Shown here piece by piece: positions 1-8,163 of a stretch of DNA of 64,000 nt. Position 1 is the stretch's first letter. Each line of letters starts with the position of its first letter. The DNA is from Ewingella americana ATCC 33852. GTDB taxonomy: Bacteria > Pseudomonadota > Gammaproteobacteria > Enterobacterales > Enterobacteriaceae. The DNA is taken from NCBI RefSeq assembly GCF_000735345.1, contig NZ_JMPJ01000065.1, forward strand, positions 372,001 to 436,000, given 5' to 3'. The position numbers and the translations under genes were made by a program. The notes under the pieces are model-generated. The model saw only the letters and a list, made by a program, of their open reading frames with translations, did not search any database and was not told the DNA's origin.

Positions 1-20
1 CCCGCATGAAATTCGACTAG
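1..20 (+). CDS. malF: MalF, maltose transporter permease, last residues only
   Basis: The window opens in the last codons of a gene that reads R-M-K-F-D and then TAG at 18-20. E. coli MalF, the membrane partner of MalG in the MalFGK2 maltose importer, has the same C-terminal residues, and malF always precedes malG. Only five residues are visible, so the identification rests mainly on the neighbour. Confidence 0.75.
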
Positions 21-39
21 TCGACAAGGAGAGAGACAG

Positions 40-930
40 ATGCCAATGGTTAAACCTAAGTCGCAAAAACTCCGGCTGCTGGTCACTCACGTGTTGCTGC
101 TGTGCTTTGTGGCGCTGATTTTATTCCCGCTGCTGATGGTGTTTGCTATTTCGCTGCGCCCCGGTAACTTCGCCACCGGCAGCATCATTCCTGAGCAAAT
201 ATCTTGGGACCACTGGAAGCTGGCGCTGGGTATGGCGGTGACCAACAGCGACGGCAGCGTCACGCCGCCGCCCTTCCCGGTAATGCTGTGGTTGTGGAAC
301 TCGATTAAGATTGCGGTGATCACCGCGATTGGTATTGTGGCGCTCTCCACCACCTGCGCCTACGCCTTTGCGCGCATGCGCTTTCGCGGCAAAAGTACGC
401 TGCTGAAAGGCATGCTGATTTTCCAAATGTTCCCGGCGGTGCTCTCTCTGGTGGCGCTCTACGCCCTGTTCGACCGCCTCGGGCAGTATGTGCCTTTCCT
501 CGGGTTGAATACCCACGGCGGGGTGATTTTCGCCTATATGGGCGGCATCGCGCTGCACGTCTGGACCATTAAGGGCTACTTCGAAACCATTGATAATTCA
601 CTGGAAGAAGCCGCCTCGCTCGACGGCGCGACGCCGTGGCAGGCCTTCCGACTGGTGCTGTTGCCTTTATCAGTGCCGATTCTGGCGGTGGTGTTTATTC
701 TTTCGTTTATCGCCGCGATCACCGAAGTGCCGGTGGCTTCTCTGCTGCTGCGCGACGTCAATAGCTACACGCTGGCGGTCGGCATGCAGCAATATCTCAA
801 CCCGCAAAACTACCTGTGGGGAGACTTTGCCGCAGCGGCAATTCTGTCTGCGATACCTATCACGGCGGTGTTCCTGATTGCACAACGCTGGCTGGTGGGC
901 GGGTTAACGGCTGGCGGGGTGAAGGGCTAG
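40..930 (+). CDS. malG: MalG, maltose/maltodextrin ABC transporter permease
   Basis: This is the inner-membrane permease subunit that, with MalF and two MalK ATPases, imports maltose and maltodextrins delivered by the periplasmic binding protein MalE. The protein is 296 residues long, the same as E. coli MalG, and is nearly collinear with it. An N-terminal membrane helix (about residues 15-36) is followed by the periplasmic segment and the permease core. The conserved EAA loop reads E-E-A-A-S-L-D-G-A near residues 191-199, the site where MalK docks, and the protein ends in G-G-V-K-G. A strong Shine-Dalgarno sequence (AAGGAGAGAG, 26-35) precedes the ATG, 20 bases after the malF stop, so it is the last gene of the malEFG operon. 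A strong terminator follows at 995-1020. Confidence 0.97.
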   Translation: MPMVKPKSQKLRLLVTHVLLLCFVALILFPLLMVFAISLRPGNFATGSIIPEQISWDHWKLALGMAVTNSDGSVTPPPFPVMLWLWNSIKIAVITAIGIVALSTTCAYAFARMRFRGKSTLLKGMLIFQMFPAVLSLVALYALFDRLGQYVPFLGLNTHGGVIFAYMGGIALHVWTIKGYFETIDNSLEEAASLDGATPWQAFRLVLLPLSVPILAVVFILSFIAAITEVPVASLLLRDVNSYTLAVGMQQYLNPQNYLWGDFAAAAILSAIPITAVFLIAQRWLVGGLTAGGVKG

Positions 931-994
931 TTTACTGCAATGCGCTTGGTGTTATTTGGTTTTACTTCTCAACAACCTCTGTGTCTGAACTATT

Positions 995-1020
995 GGCGAC
1001 TTGCGAAAGTCGCCTTTTTT
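995..1020 (+). terminator. Rho-independent terminator of the mal operon
   Basis: A perfect 8-bp stem (GGCGACTT at 995-1002 with AAGTCGCC at 1007-1014) closed by the stable GCGA tetraloop is followed by six T residues. It lies 65 bases after the malG stop and faces the convergent gene at 1039. Confidence 0.93.
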
Positions 1021-1038
1021 CATCTGGTTTAGAAGGCG

Positions 1039-1377
1039 TTACGCGAAGTAGAACCACGCGGTTTCAATCAGGCCATTTTCAATTTCAAACACTGCGACGC
1101 TTTCGATGGGCTGCTCATTAATGCCGTGAATACGTTCGTGGTCAAACACCTTATTGCCCAGCACCGAGCGGGATATTAATTCAGCCCGTAGCTTCGGGTT
1201 ATTAAAGCGGTGATTAGCATAAAACTCGCGTAACTGCCGCTTGCCGATGGTCGAAGGCTCGGTGGCAGGCATACGGAAGCCTTTGAAAGTTTCACTGAAA
1301 CAGGCGACGAATTTTTCTAAGTTATGCTCGTTATAGGCATAAAACTGCTGTTCAACAGGCAATAAAGGTGAAGACAT
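1039..1377 (-). CDS. SnoaL/NTF2-like fold protein
   Basis: A 112-residue single-domain protein that looks like the SnoaL-like/steroid delta-isomerase (NTF2-like cone) family. The pattern is typical: an N-terminal helix with F-Y-A-Y-N-E-H-N-L-E-K-F and a middle segment with F-Y-A-N-H-R-F. The C-terminal strand pair (V-A-V-F-E-I-E-N-G-L-I) ends in a W-F-Y pattern. Members bind small hydrophobic ligands or act as isomerases, and the ligand cannot be told from sequence. The gene is a lone cytoplasmic one (no signal peptide), convergent with malG, and its stop lies just beyond the mal terminator. No operon partner is evident. Confidence 0.7.
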   Translation of the reverse strand: MSSPLLPVEQQFYAYNEHNLEKFVACFSETFKGFRMPATEPSTIGKRQLREFYANHRFNNPKLRAELISRSVLGNKVFDHERIHGINEQPIESVAVFEIENGLIETAWFYFA

Positions 1378-1450
1378 ATTAACTCCGGTATTGAATAAAA
1401 ATTCTTATTATTTGAATGGAAATTCAATATCTATTGATGCAGTCAATATG

Positions 1451-2239
1451 TCAATCACGAGGTTTTAAATCCCACAGGCCTCTGACCGTGCTCATCAAGC
1501 TGGCCGTGCCGCTGGCAACCGACAACCCGCGAATACCTTCATCGCCAAAGCTCACCACGGTTTCTAGCCCGGCCTCTTGGCACAGCACCGCGCCTCCGGC
1601 GATATCCCACAGGGTGGTGCGGCGTTGAAGATGGCCGTCAATCACGCCTTTGGCGGCAAACACCATACCGACGGTGGTACAGCGATAGCACTGCACCGAC
1701 CAATCGGCGGCACGCAGCCCTTGGTAGAAGCTGGCGGCGTCATCGAGACGGTCGTCGGAGCTGTCGCCGAGGGAGAGGATCTGCACGTCGCCAAAACGGT
1801 TGTCGCGGGTAAAAGGCTCGCCGTTGAGGAAGATGCCTTTGCCGCTTTGTGCCGCAAACTGTTCATTGAGCACCGGCAGCGCCACCACGCCAATCACCGG
1901 CTTCTTGCCTTCCACCAGCCCCAGCGACACGCCCCACAGCGGCGAACCGCGCAAGAAGTTCGAGGTGCCGTCGATAGGGTCGATAACCCAGCAGGCCGCG
2001 TCAGTCAGCGTGCCGCCAAGCTCTTCGCCAATAATGGCATCTTGCGGGAAATGCTCGGCGAGCTGAGCGCGGATAAACTGCTCCACCGCGACGTCGGCCT
2101 GTGAGACAAAATCCTGCACTTTTTTGCTGCTGACCTGAATCTCATCCCGGCGGTTGAAGTAGTTTAACGCCAGCTCGGCGGCCTGTGCGGCAATCTGACT
2201 GGCCTTCGCCAGACGTGGTGACATGTCATGGTTAATCAT
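1451..2239 (-). CDS. Inositol monophosphatase family phosphatase
   Basis: A 262-residue Mg-dependent sugar-phosphate phosphatase of the inositol monophosphatase superfamily. The metal-binding motifs are present in order: G-E-E near residue 72, the motif W-V-I-D-P-I-D-G-T-S-N-F near 84-95, and the C-terminal L-W-D-I-A-G-G-A motif near 214-221. The length is normal for the family. SuhB, CysQ and histidinol-phosphatase (HisN) share these motifs. The sequence differs enough from SuhB and CysQ as I know them that neither name is given. The best guess is a HisN-like or generic inositol-phosphatase activity in the cytoplasm. It is monocistronic by appearance, with 96 bases to the next gene upstream on the same strand. 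Confidence 0.85.
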   Translation of the reverse strand: MINHDMSPRLAKASQIAAQAAELALNYFNRRDEIQVSSKKVQDFVSQADVAVEQFIRAQLAEHFPQDAIIGEELGGTLTDAACWVIDPIDGTSNFLRGSPLWGVSLGLVEGKKPVIGVVALPVLNEQFAAQSGKGIFLNGEPFTRDNRFGDVQILSLGDSSDDRLDDAASFYQGLRAADWSVQCYRCTTVGMVFAAKGVIDGHLQRRTTLWDIAGGAVLCQEAGLETVVSFGDEGIRGLSVASGTASLMSTVRGLWDLKPRD

Positions 2240-2335
2240 CGTTGTCCCTGAATTTCGTGCCGTTTTGCTTCAGCAAAAATAAAAATTGGCCACAGCATGC
2301 CCTCTGATTGATGAACAAAATATGACAATCCGCCG

Positions 2336-2788
2336 TTAGAGCGTCAAACGATGGGTCACATTGGGGTCATCTATCACCGGCACAAATCCCAAACTGCGGT
2401 AGAAGGCGTGGGCGCTCTCCGGGGCGTGGGTATTGAGCAGGTCGAAATAGTCTGGCGCATCGGCCAGCAGGTGTGACATCAGCAGCTGCCCAACGCCCTG
2501 CCGCCGTAGCTCACGAGTTACAAACAGATGGCGTACCCGGCCAATGCGCGGCGAGTTGGCAAAGGGGTCGATATTGCGCCCGCAGATACCCACCAGTTGG
2601 CGCTCATCGCTGCCCTGCTGCAATAAAAATGCCCCATTGAGCATTTCCCCGGTTAGAGCAAAACGATTCGCGCCCGACTGCCAGTTGTCGCGCAGGCGCA
2701 CCAGCATTCGCTGCCCCTCGCGCTGGCTTTCCGCGCAGAGCGCATCGAATCCCGCCGTAGAAGGGTCAACCGCCGCAATGATTAACAT
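2336..2788 (-). CDS. GNAT family N-acetyltransferase
   Basis: A 150-residue acetyl-CoA-dependent acetyltransferase of the GNAT fold. The acetyl-CoA pyrophosphate-binding loop is seen as R-R-Q-G-V-G-Q-L-L near residues 94-102, preceded by the strand V-R-H-L-F-V. The late motif H-A-F-Y-R-S-L-G-F (about 126-134) is the usual GNAT motif B. The substrate cannot be predicted. The gene diverges from the binding-protein gene at 2973, with a 184-bp shared upstream region. Confidence 0.85.
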   Translation of the reverse strand: MLIIAAVDPSTAGFDALCAESQREGQRMLVRLRDNWQSGANRFALTGEMLNGAFLLQQGSDERQLVGICGRNIDPFANSPRIGRVRHLFVTRELRRQGVGQLLMSHLLADAPDYFDLLNTHAPESAHAFYRSLGFVPVIDDPNVTHRLTL

Positions 2789-2936
2789 ACATAGGTTCTC
2801 CGATGAGTGTCGAAAGGCTTGCCAATATAACGCTTCTGGCCCTCTCTGCGTTGGTGGATTTTATTACTCTTTGTTGCCCCGCCCTTTCTGCATCATCTCC
2901 CCCCTTTTGGTCATATTTTGTTAAGGCACTCCGTTA

Positions 2937-2942
2937 TATAAT
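2937..2942 (+). promoter_or_regulatory. Probable -10 hexamer for the binding-protein gene
   Basis: A consensus TATAAT lies 31 bases before the GTG start at 2973, in a T-rich upstream region. No good -35 hexamer is seen at 17-bp spacing. Confidence 0.4.
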
Positions 2943-2972
2943 CTTTTTCACAACGAATCAGAGGATTATACC

Positions 2973-4052
2973 GTGCGCGCTTTCCGTTCCGTTTTGCTGC
3001 TTGGCCTCGCGCTGAGCTTTGCTCCACTTTCATCATGGGCTTCCCGCCAAGTTACCGATCAGTTAGGCCGTCAGGTGACGATTCCCGATAAAGTCGATCG
3101 CGTCGTCGTGCTGCAACACCAGACGCTCAACCTGCTGGTGCAGCTTGATGCCACTGACGACATCGTCGGCGTGCTCAATAACTGGAAGAAGCAGCTGGGC
3201 GATGGCTATGAGCGCCTGGCCCCTTCTCTTGATAGCAAGGCGCAGGTCGGCGACCTGACCAGTGTGAATCTAGAAAGCCTAGTGGCGCTGCATCCGCAGG
3301 TGGTGTTCGTCACCAACTACGCGCCGCAGGAGATGATTGACCAGATAAGCCATACCGGTATCGCGGTGGTGGCGATCTCCCTGCGCGAAGATGCCAAGGA
3401 TCAGGCGGGGAAACTCAACCCGACCCTCGACAATGAAGATCAGGCTTACGACAACGGCCTCAAGCAAGGTATTCGACTGATTGGCGAAGTTGTGAACCGC
3501 CAAAAACAGGCCGCGGCATTGATCGACTATACTTTTGCTCAGCGTCAGATTGTTAGCCAGCGTTTGAAAGACATTCCTGCCGATCAGCGTATACGCACTT
3601 ACATGGCCAACCCTGAATTAACCACCTACGGCTCGGGCAAATATACCGGGCTGATGATGGCGCATGCCGGGGCGATGAATGTCGCCGCAGCGACGGTGAA
3701 AGGCTTCAAACAAGTGGCGCTGGAACAGGTGATCGCATGGGATCCGCAGGTGATCTTCGTGCAAGATCGCTATCCGGAAGTGGTGGATCAAATTAATAAC
3801 GATCCGAAATGGCAGGCCATCGACGCCGTGAAGAACCATCGCGTGTATTTGATGCCGGAGTACGCCAAAGCCTGGGGTTACCCGATGCCCGAGGCGCTGG
3901 CCATTGGTGAGCTGTGGATGGCGAAAAAGCTTTATCCACAAAAGTTTACCGACATCAATATGCAGAAACAGGCAGATGACTATTATCAACGTTTCTACCG
4001 TACGAGCTATGTCAGTCAAGCCGAGCAGAAAGGGAGCCAGCCTCGCCCCTGA
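2973..4052 (+). CDS. Periplasmic binding protein, iron-siderophore/cobalamin type
   Basis: A 359-residue ABC-transporter substrate-binding protein of the FhuD/BtuF (class III, TroA-like) family. A signal peptide is clear: positively charged start, hydrophobic core L-L-L-G-L-A-L-S, and a probable cut after S-S-W-A-S near residue 24. The mature part opens with the diagnostic V-T-D-Q-L-G-R-Q-V-T-I-P and V-D-R-V-V-V-L. Later come N-L-E-S-L-V-A-L-H-P-Q-V-V-F-V (about 98-112) and A-W-D-P-Q-V-I-F-V, the two repeated lobe signatures. The start is GTG at 2973 with GAGG at 2961-2964. No permease or ATPase gene is adjacent, so it is an orphan binding protein that would share transporter parts encoded elsewhere. 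Fe-chelate or corrinoid is the likely ligand by family, not shown directly. Confidence 0.85.
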   Translation: MRAFRSVLLLGLALSFAPLSSWASRQVTDQLGRQVTIPDKVDRVVVLQHQTLNLLVQLDATDDIVGVLNNWKKQLGDGYERLAPSLDSKAQVGDLTSVNLESLVALHPQVVFVTNYAPQEMIDQISHTGIAVVAISLREDAKDQAGKLNPTLDNEDQAYDNGLKQGIRLIGEVVNRQKQAAALIDYTFAQRQIVSQRLKDIPADQRIRTYMANPELTTYGSGKYTGLMMAHAGAMNVAAATVKGFKQVALEQVIAWDPQVIFVQDRYPEVVDQINNDPKWQAIDAVKNHRVYLMPEYAKAWGYPMPEALAIGELWMAKKLYPQKFTDINMQKQADDYYQRFYRTSYVSQAEQKGSQPRP

Positions 4053-4095
4053 TGCCGTCACGGTGAGGCGATAAAATAATAAAGGAGAAGAAGAG

Positions 4096-4836
4096 ATGGC
4101 AAATTCAATCAACGTGTTGGCGGCGGGCAGTCTGCGTCTGGTGTGGGAGCAGCTGACGCAAGCCTTTACCGAAGCCACCGGCACGAAAGTGAAAACCGAA
4201 TTTGGACCCGCCGGGCTATTGCGCCAGCGCATTGAGCAGGGGGAGAAAACCGATCTCTTCGCCTCCGCTAATACCGCCCATCCGCTGGCAATCCAGCAGC
4301 AGGGCCGCGCGCTGGAGGTGAATACCTTCTGCGGCAACAGCCTCTGTCTGGTGGCGCGTGATACGCCAGAACTGGACGGGCTGAACTGGCTGTCCGTGCT
4401 TCTCGACTCCCGTTTTCGCCTCGCCACCTCGACGCCGCAGAGCGACCCGTCGGGTGACTACACCTTGCAGATGTTTGAAGAGATTGAGCGCCGCCATCCG
4501 GGTTCGGGTGAAGGGCTGCGTAATAAAGCCCTGAGACTGGTCGGCGGGCCAAACAGCGCCGCCGTGCCCGCAGGGAAATTGGCCTCAGAATGGCTGATTT
4601 GCAGCGGGCAGACTGACCTGTTTATCGGCTATACCAGCTATGCTCGACTGCTGCGTGAAAACGATAAACTGCGGGTGTTTAACATTCCGGCGGATTACAA
4701 CGTGCGGGCCAACTACGCGCTGGCGACCTGTACTGAAAAGGCCAAACCGCTGGCGGAGTTTATTCTGTCTGACCAAGGCCAGCACCTGTTACAGAATGCC
4801 GGTTTTTGCGGGCGGGACTCGGTGATGCGGGAATAG
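4096..4836 (+). CDS. ModA-like molybdate-type binding protein without signal peptide
   Basis: A 246-residue protein of the ModA/extracellular solute-binding family. It reads I-N-V-L-A-A-G-S-L near the N-terminus, which is the start of the mature ModA fold, then T-E-F-G-P-A-G-L-L-R-Q-R-I-E-Q-G and D-L-F-A-S-A-N, which shape the oxyanion pocket. In ModA these residues follow a cleaved signal peptide, but here the ATG is only three residues before the fold. An excellent ribosome site (AAGGAG at 4082-4087) sits in front, and an in-frame TAA at 4072-4074 excludes a longer start. The product should therefore be cytoplasmic. It lies 43 bases after the binding-protein gene at 2973 and may be co-transcribed. 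No modBC genes are present. Confidence 0.8.
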   Translation: MANSINVLAAGSLRLVWEQLTQAFTEATGTKVKTEFGPAGLLRQRIEQGEKTDLFASANTAHPLAIQQQGRALEVNTFCGNSLCLVARDTPELDGLNWLSVLLDSRFRLATSTPQSDPSGDYTLQMFEEIERRHPGSGEGLRNKALRLVGGPNSAAVPAGKLASEWLICSGQTDLFIGYTSYARLLRENDKLRVFNIPADYNVRANYALATCTEKAKPLAEFILSDQGQHLLQNAGFCGRDSVMRE

Positions 4837-4927
4837 CCGAGAAATGGCATAAAGCGGAGTAAAAGCGATGTAGTCGGGCGCAAAGTGGGTTCTCTCCTTG
4901 CGCCCTTCTTATTGAAATCTAGAGCGG

Positions 4928-5785
4928 TCAGTCGTTGAAATCACGTTCCTTCAGCGCACGCTGGCGATCGTAATATTCATCTTCTGCGGCAATAATTTCA
5001 TCCAGCAGCGAATCGACATCGGCTTTCGAGGTGTCTTCCACAAAGTGACCGGTCAGCACGCTTTCCGGCGTCAGTTTGCCGTCCTCATACAGCGCCCAAA
5101 TCTCTTTAGCGAAACGCGTCTCCAGCAACTGCGGCGCGAACTGCCCGTAGTAGCTGCGCATGTTATTCACGTCGCGCTCGAACATGGATTCGGCATGGTT
5201 GTTGGCCGAGGCGTCGACAGCCTGCGGTAAGTCGATAATCACCGGCCCGTTGGCGTCCATCAGCACGTTGAACTCTGACAAGTCGCCATGAACGATACCG
5301 GCACAGAGCATGCGCACGATATTGCGGATCATGGTGTCGTGGTCAGCCACCGCCTCTTCTGGCGTCAGGATCACGTCACTCAGGCGCGGCGCGACCAGCC
5401 CTTCGGCATCGGTTATCAGCTCCATCAGCAGCACGCCGTCGAGGCAGATGTAAGGTTGCGGCACGCGCACTCCGGCGTTGGCGAGGCGGAAAAGCGCGTC
5501 CACTTCGGCCGTCTGCCAGGTTTCTTCCTGCTGCTTACGACCAAACTTGGAGCCTTTTTGCATCGCACGCGCACTGCGGCTGTTGCGAACTTTACGCCCT
5601 TCCTGATACTGCACCGCCTGCTTAAAACTGCGCTGGGTGGCTTCCTTGTAAACCTTGGCGCAACGGATCTCTTCACCGCAAAGTACAGTGTAAACGTCGG
5701 CTTCTTTGCCGCTTTTCAGTCGACGGACCACATCGTCTATCAGGCCGTCATCCACCAGAGGTTGGATTCTATTTGGGATTTTCAT
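4928..5785 (-). CDS. RIO1-family serine protein kinase
   Basis: A 285-residue atypical protein kinase of the RIO1 family, of the bacterial type related to Pseudomonas PA4780. Kinase elements are in order: the nucleotide loop G-K-E-A-D-V-Y (26-32), the ATP-anchoring lysine in A-K-V-Y-K (K44), the catalytic loop H-G-D-L-S-E-F-N (166-173, D168), and the metal-binding loop I-D-L-P-Q (184-188) in place of DFG. The flexible Arg/Lys-rich loop (about 61-85) is typical of RIO1. It is a soluble cytoplasmic protein. Its bacterial substrates are poorly known. It is transcribed alone, and a 482-bp AT-rich region lies upstream. Confidence 0.9.
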   Translation of the reverse strand: MKIPNRIQPLVDDGLIDDVVRRLKSGKEADVYTVLCGEEIRCAKVYKEATQRSFKQAVQYQEGRKVRNSRSARAMQKGSKFGRKQQEETWQTAEVDALFRLANAGVRVPQPYICLDGVLLMELITDAEGLVAPRLSDVILTPEEAVADHDTMIRNIVRMLCAGIVHGDLSEFNVLMDANGPVIIDLPQAVDASANNHAESMFERDVNNMRSYYGQFAPQLLETRFAKEIWALYEDGKLTPESVLTGHFVEDTSKADVDSLLDEIIAAEDEYYDRQRALKERDFND

Positions 5786-6267
5786 GCAGCCTTGTACCTT
5801 ATTTACTCGCGCGAGGGAATCACCAGCGCAATATTCCCTTCGTGAACCTTGATGAGGGAGTAGCCTGTTGCTCGCTTCCCCATTTCTTAATGCTTACTGT
5901 AACACTCCGCCGCAGACAACACCTGACTACGAGGCGGGTTTTGCGTCAGTTTATCTTAGTGACTACTTCCTGCACAAACTGATGCTTATGCCAGTTCAAA
6001 ATCAGTACAATTCGGCAAAAAGGATAAGCTCACGGGGTTTATTTTTTTACCCCAGCCTGCTATTTATTAAGCAGAGATAAACATTTAATATTTCCACCTG
6101 TAAAAATCCATTTAAATTAATATCAAACCTAACTGACTGATTATAAATTTGGTTATTTATCACCACATTTCGTTTAGCTATCGTTTATTTATCACCTGCG
6201 TTGGTATACATATCGTTTAGTATCACGGTGGTACTGTGCCGGAACTTTCTCGTTACAGGTAACAGTC
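5786..6267. other. AT-rich divergent intergenic region
   Basis: This 482-bp stretch separates the RIO kinase gene (leftward) from the SDR gene (rightward). No convincing coding sequence was found. Its right half is very AT-rich and contains the phased direct repeats listed at 6153-6220, so it is probably a long regulatory region. Confidence 0.6.
6153..6220 (+). repeat. Phased direct repeats upstream of the SDR gene
   Basis: The 12-mer TTATTTATCACC occurs at 6153-6164 and again at 6185-6196, exactly 32 bp apart (about three helical turns). The 8-mer TCGTTTAG occurs at 6170-6177 and 6213-6220, with a further partial copy (TCGTTTA) at 6181-6187. The set ends 48 bases before the start codon at 6268, as expected for regulator binding sites on one face of the DNA. 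Confidence 0.6.
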
Positions 6268-7380
6268 ATGCCAAATATTTTAATTACCGGCGCATCAGGT
6301 TTCGTTGGTGGCGCAGTGGTTGAACATATTATTCGTCACGTCGCTATGGATAACCTTCAATTACTTTTATTAGTCAGGGCTGACGACAATCTGGCTGGCC
6401 GTAACCGTATTATTAGTAATTTGGAAAAATTCGATTTAACCGAGCAACAGCTTTCCGTTATCACTGAAGAATCTATTTTAATTGGTGACCTCGGCGAACC
6501 TGAAGGTTTTATTAACGATCCGCGTCTTGATGACGTTACTCACGTGATCAACTGTGCCGCTATCGCGTCATTCGGTAATAACCCGGTGCTGTGGAAAGTG
6601 AACGTTGATGGGTCACTGGCTTTTGCTAAACGCATGGCACAGGTGAAAAGCCTGCAACGCTTTGTCCACGTGGGCACAGCGATGGCCTCAATGCCGGACA
6701 AAGACAGCGTTTTCTATGAAGACATGCCGGATAACGCCCATAACGAAGATCTGGTGCAGTACACGGCTTCTAAGCGCGCGATTGAAAATCTGATCCGCCA
6801 AGAGTGCCCGGATATGCCCTTCGTCGTGGCGCGCCCGTCGATTATCGTTGGCCACACTCAGTTTGGCTGCCGCCCATCTAGCAGCATTTTCTGGGTGTTC
6901 CTGATGGCACTGAAACTCAAGAAATTCCCTTGCACGCTCGACGACAGAATTGACGTTATTCCGGTAGATTATTGCGCCATGGTGCTGGTTAATCTCTGCC
7001 TGAATAAAGAAATTCAGCACGATTTCTATCATATTTCATCCGGCGATATGTCTACGCCTTTCCATGAAATTGATATTTGCGTGGCAAAAGCCAGCAATAC
7101 GCCAGCGGCCGTCGGCGAGTATAAACAAACGACTTACCAAGACTTCATTGGTATTCGCAAACAATTCAAAGATATTCTTGGCCCGTGCAATGATAAGGTT
7201 ATTTTACGTGCCATCAAATTATACGGCAGCTTCGCGGAGTTAAACGTTAAATTCGATAACCGCCGCGTAATGGACATGGGTTTGCCAAAGCCAATGCCAT
7301 TTAAAAACTATATCGATAAGTGCGTTATCTCTACGCATGGTCAAACCATCTCCGAACTGATGATGGTTGATTTTAAATAA
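6268..7380 (+). CDS. Extended SDR, fatty-acyl-CoA/thioester-reductase-like
   Basis: A 370-residue NAD(P)-dependent extended short-chain dehydrogenase related to the thioester reductase/fatty-acyl-CoA reductase group (NAD_binding_4, 'male sterility' domain). The nucleotide motif T-G-A-S-G-F-V-G is at residues 7-14, and V-I-N-C-A-A-I-A at 93-100. The catalytic pair is Y165 and K169 (Y-T-A-S-K), followed by V-V-A-R-P-S-I-I-V-G, a signature of this subgroup. Such enzymes reduce acyl thioesters to aldehydes or alcohols, or act on sterol-like and polyketide chains. No carrier protein or synthetase is adjacent. It is a single gene with its own terminator. Base composition is more AT-rich than its neighbours, suggesting transfer. 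Confidence 0.75.
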   Translation: MPNILITGASGFVGGAVVEHIIRHVAMDNLQLLLLVRADDNLAGRNRIISNLEKFDLTEQQLSVITEESILIGDLGEPEGFINDPRLDDVTHVINCAAIASFGNNPVLWKVNVDGSLAFAKRMAQVKSLQRFVHVGTAMASMPDKDSVFYEDMPDNAHNEDLVQYTASKRAIENLIRQECPDMPFVVARPSIIVGHTQFGCRPSSSIFWVFLMALKLKKFPCTLDDRIDVIPVDYCAMVLVNLCLNKEIQHDFYHISSGDMSTPFHEIDICVAKASNTPAAVGEYKQTTYQDFIGIRKQFKDILGPCNDKVILRAIKLYGSFAELNVKFDNRRVMDMGLPKPMPFKNYIDKCVISTHGQTISELMMVDFK

Positions 7381-7405
7381 CCGGTCAGAAAATCGGCTGA
7401 AAATA

Positions 7406-7440
7406 AAAAATCCCGCGGCCTATTTTGGCGCGGGATTTTT
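7406..7440 (+). terminator. Bidirectional terminator after the SDR gene
   Basis: The stem CCCGCG (7412-7417) pairs with CGCGGG (7429-7434), flanked by A residues on the left and T residues on the right, so it can end transcription of the SDR gene and of the convergent GST gene. Confidence 0.85.
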
Positions 7441-7485
7441 TTATTGTTCACTGATTGAGATAACTCGTATAGCGTGCTTTTCAGC

Positions 7486-8109
7486 TTACGGCATGCCATT
7501 GCGGCCAAACAGCCGGAAACCTTCGCGCTGGTTCAACCTTTCGTAGTAAGCCTCGACCGCAGGCAGCGCCGGGCGCGACATCGGGGTCATCGCCCAGCGA
7601 TTGACCGACAAGCCCAGCGGAATATCCGCCAGCGTGAAGCTGTCGCCCAGCACGTAGTCGCCGCTTTTTTGCAGCTGCGCTTCCAAAATCTGCATGTGGC
7701 GATTCCAGTTACTGACGCCAGCTTCAATCAGCACGGGGTCAGTGTGCTGCGCGCTATTACGCGCCAGCGCCGGGAAGGCGTAGCGCCAAGAGTTATTCAG
7801 CTCGCCCGCCTGCCAGTCAATCCACTGTTCGGTTAGCGCGCGTTTTTTAATATCTGCCGAAAGTAGGTCTTCACGCCCTTCTCGCGCCGCCAGATAGCGG
7901 CAAATCACGTTGGATTCCCACAGCACGAAGTCGCCGTCGATCAGCACCGGCACCATGGCATTGGGATTTAATGCTTTGAATTCAGGAGTTTCGGTGGACT
8001 GAAATCCAATGCCGAAATCCTCGCGTAAATAATCCAGCCCTAGCTCATGACAGGTCCACAACACTTTGCGGACATTGATAGATGACGCCTTACCCAATAA
8101 TTTCAACAC
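7486..8109 (-). CDS. Glutathione S-transferase
   Basis: A 207-residue GST with the N-terminal thioredoxin-like domain (about 1-80) and the all-alpha C-terminal domain. The catalytic segment is G-K-A-S-S-I-N-V-R-K-V, where Ser is the likely glutathione-activating residue. N-P-N-A-M-V-P-V-L-I (about 48-57) contains the conserved cis-proline, and W-E-S-N-V-I-C-R-Y-L binds the gamma-glutamyl group. It conjugates glutathione to electrophiles in the cytosol, and the specific substrate is unknown. The next gene on the same strand, an acetyltransferase, ends 54 bases upstream, so the two may form one transcript. Confidence 0.9.
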   Translation of the reverse strand: MLKLLGKASSINVRKVLWTCHELGLDYLREDFGIGFQSTETPEFKALNPNAMVPVLIDGDFVLWESNVICRYLAAREGREDLLSADIKKRALTEQWIDWQAGELNNSWRYAFPALARNSAQHTDPVLIEAGVSNWNRHMQILEAQLQKSGDYVLGDSFTLADIPLGLSVNRWAMTPMSRPALPAVEAYYERLNQREGFRLFGRNGMP

Positions 8110-8163
8110 GATACCTCCTGATAGACAGCAGACAATGTGAACATCAACGTGGATCTGGTGATC

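Noticed and set aside
3618-4427. Long minus-strand open frame of 269 codons
   Set aside because: It runs antisense across the ends of two well-supported plus-strand genes and has the composition of a shadow frame in GC-rich DNA. It has no domain or ribosome site.
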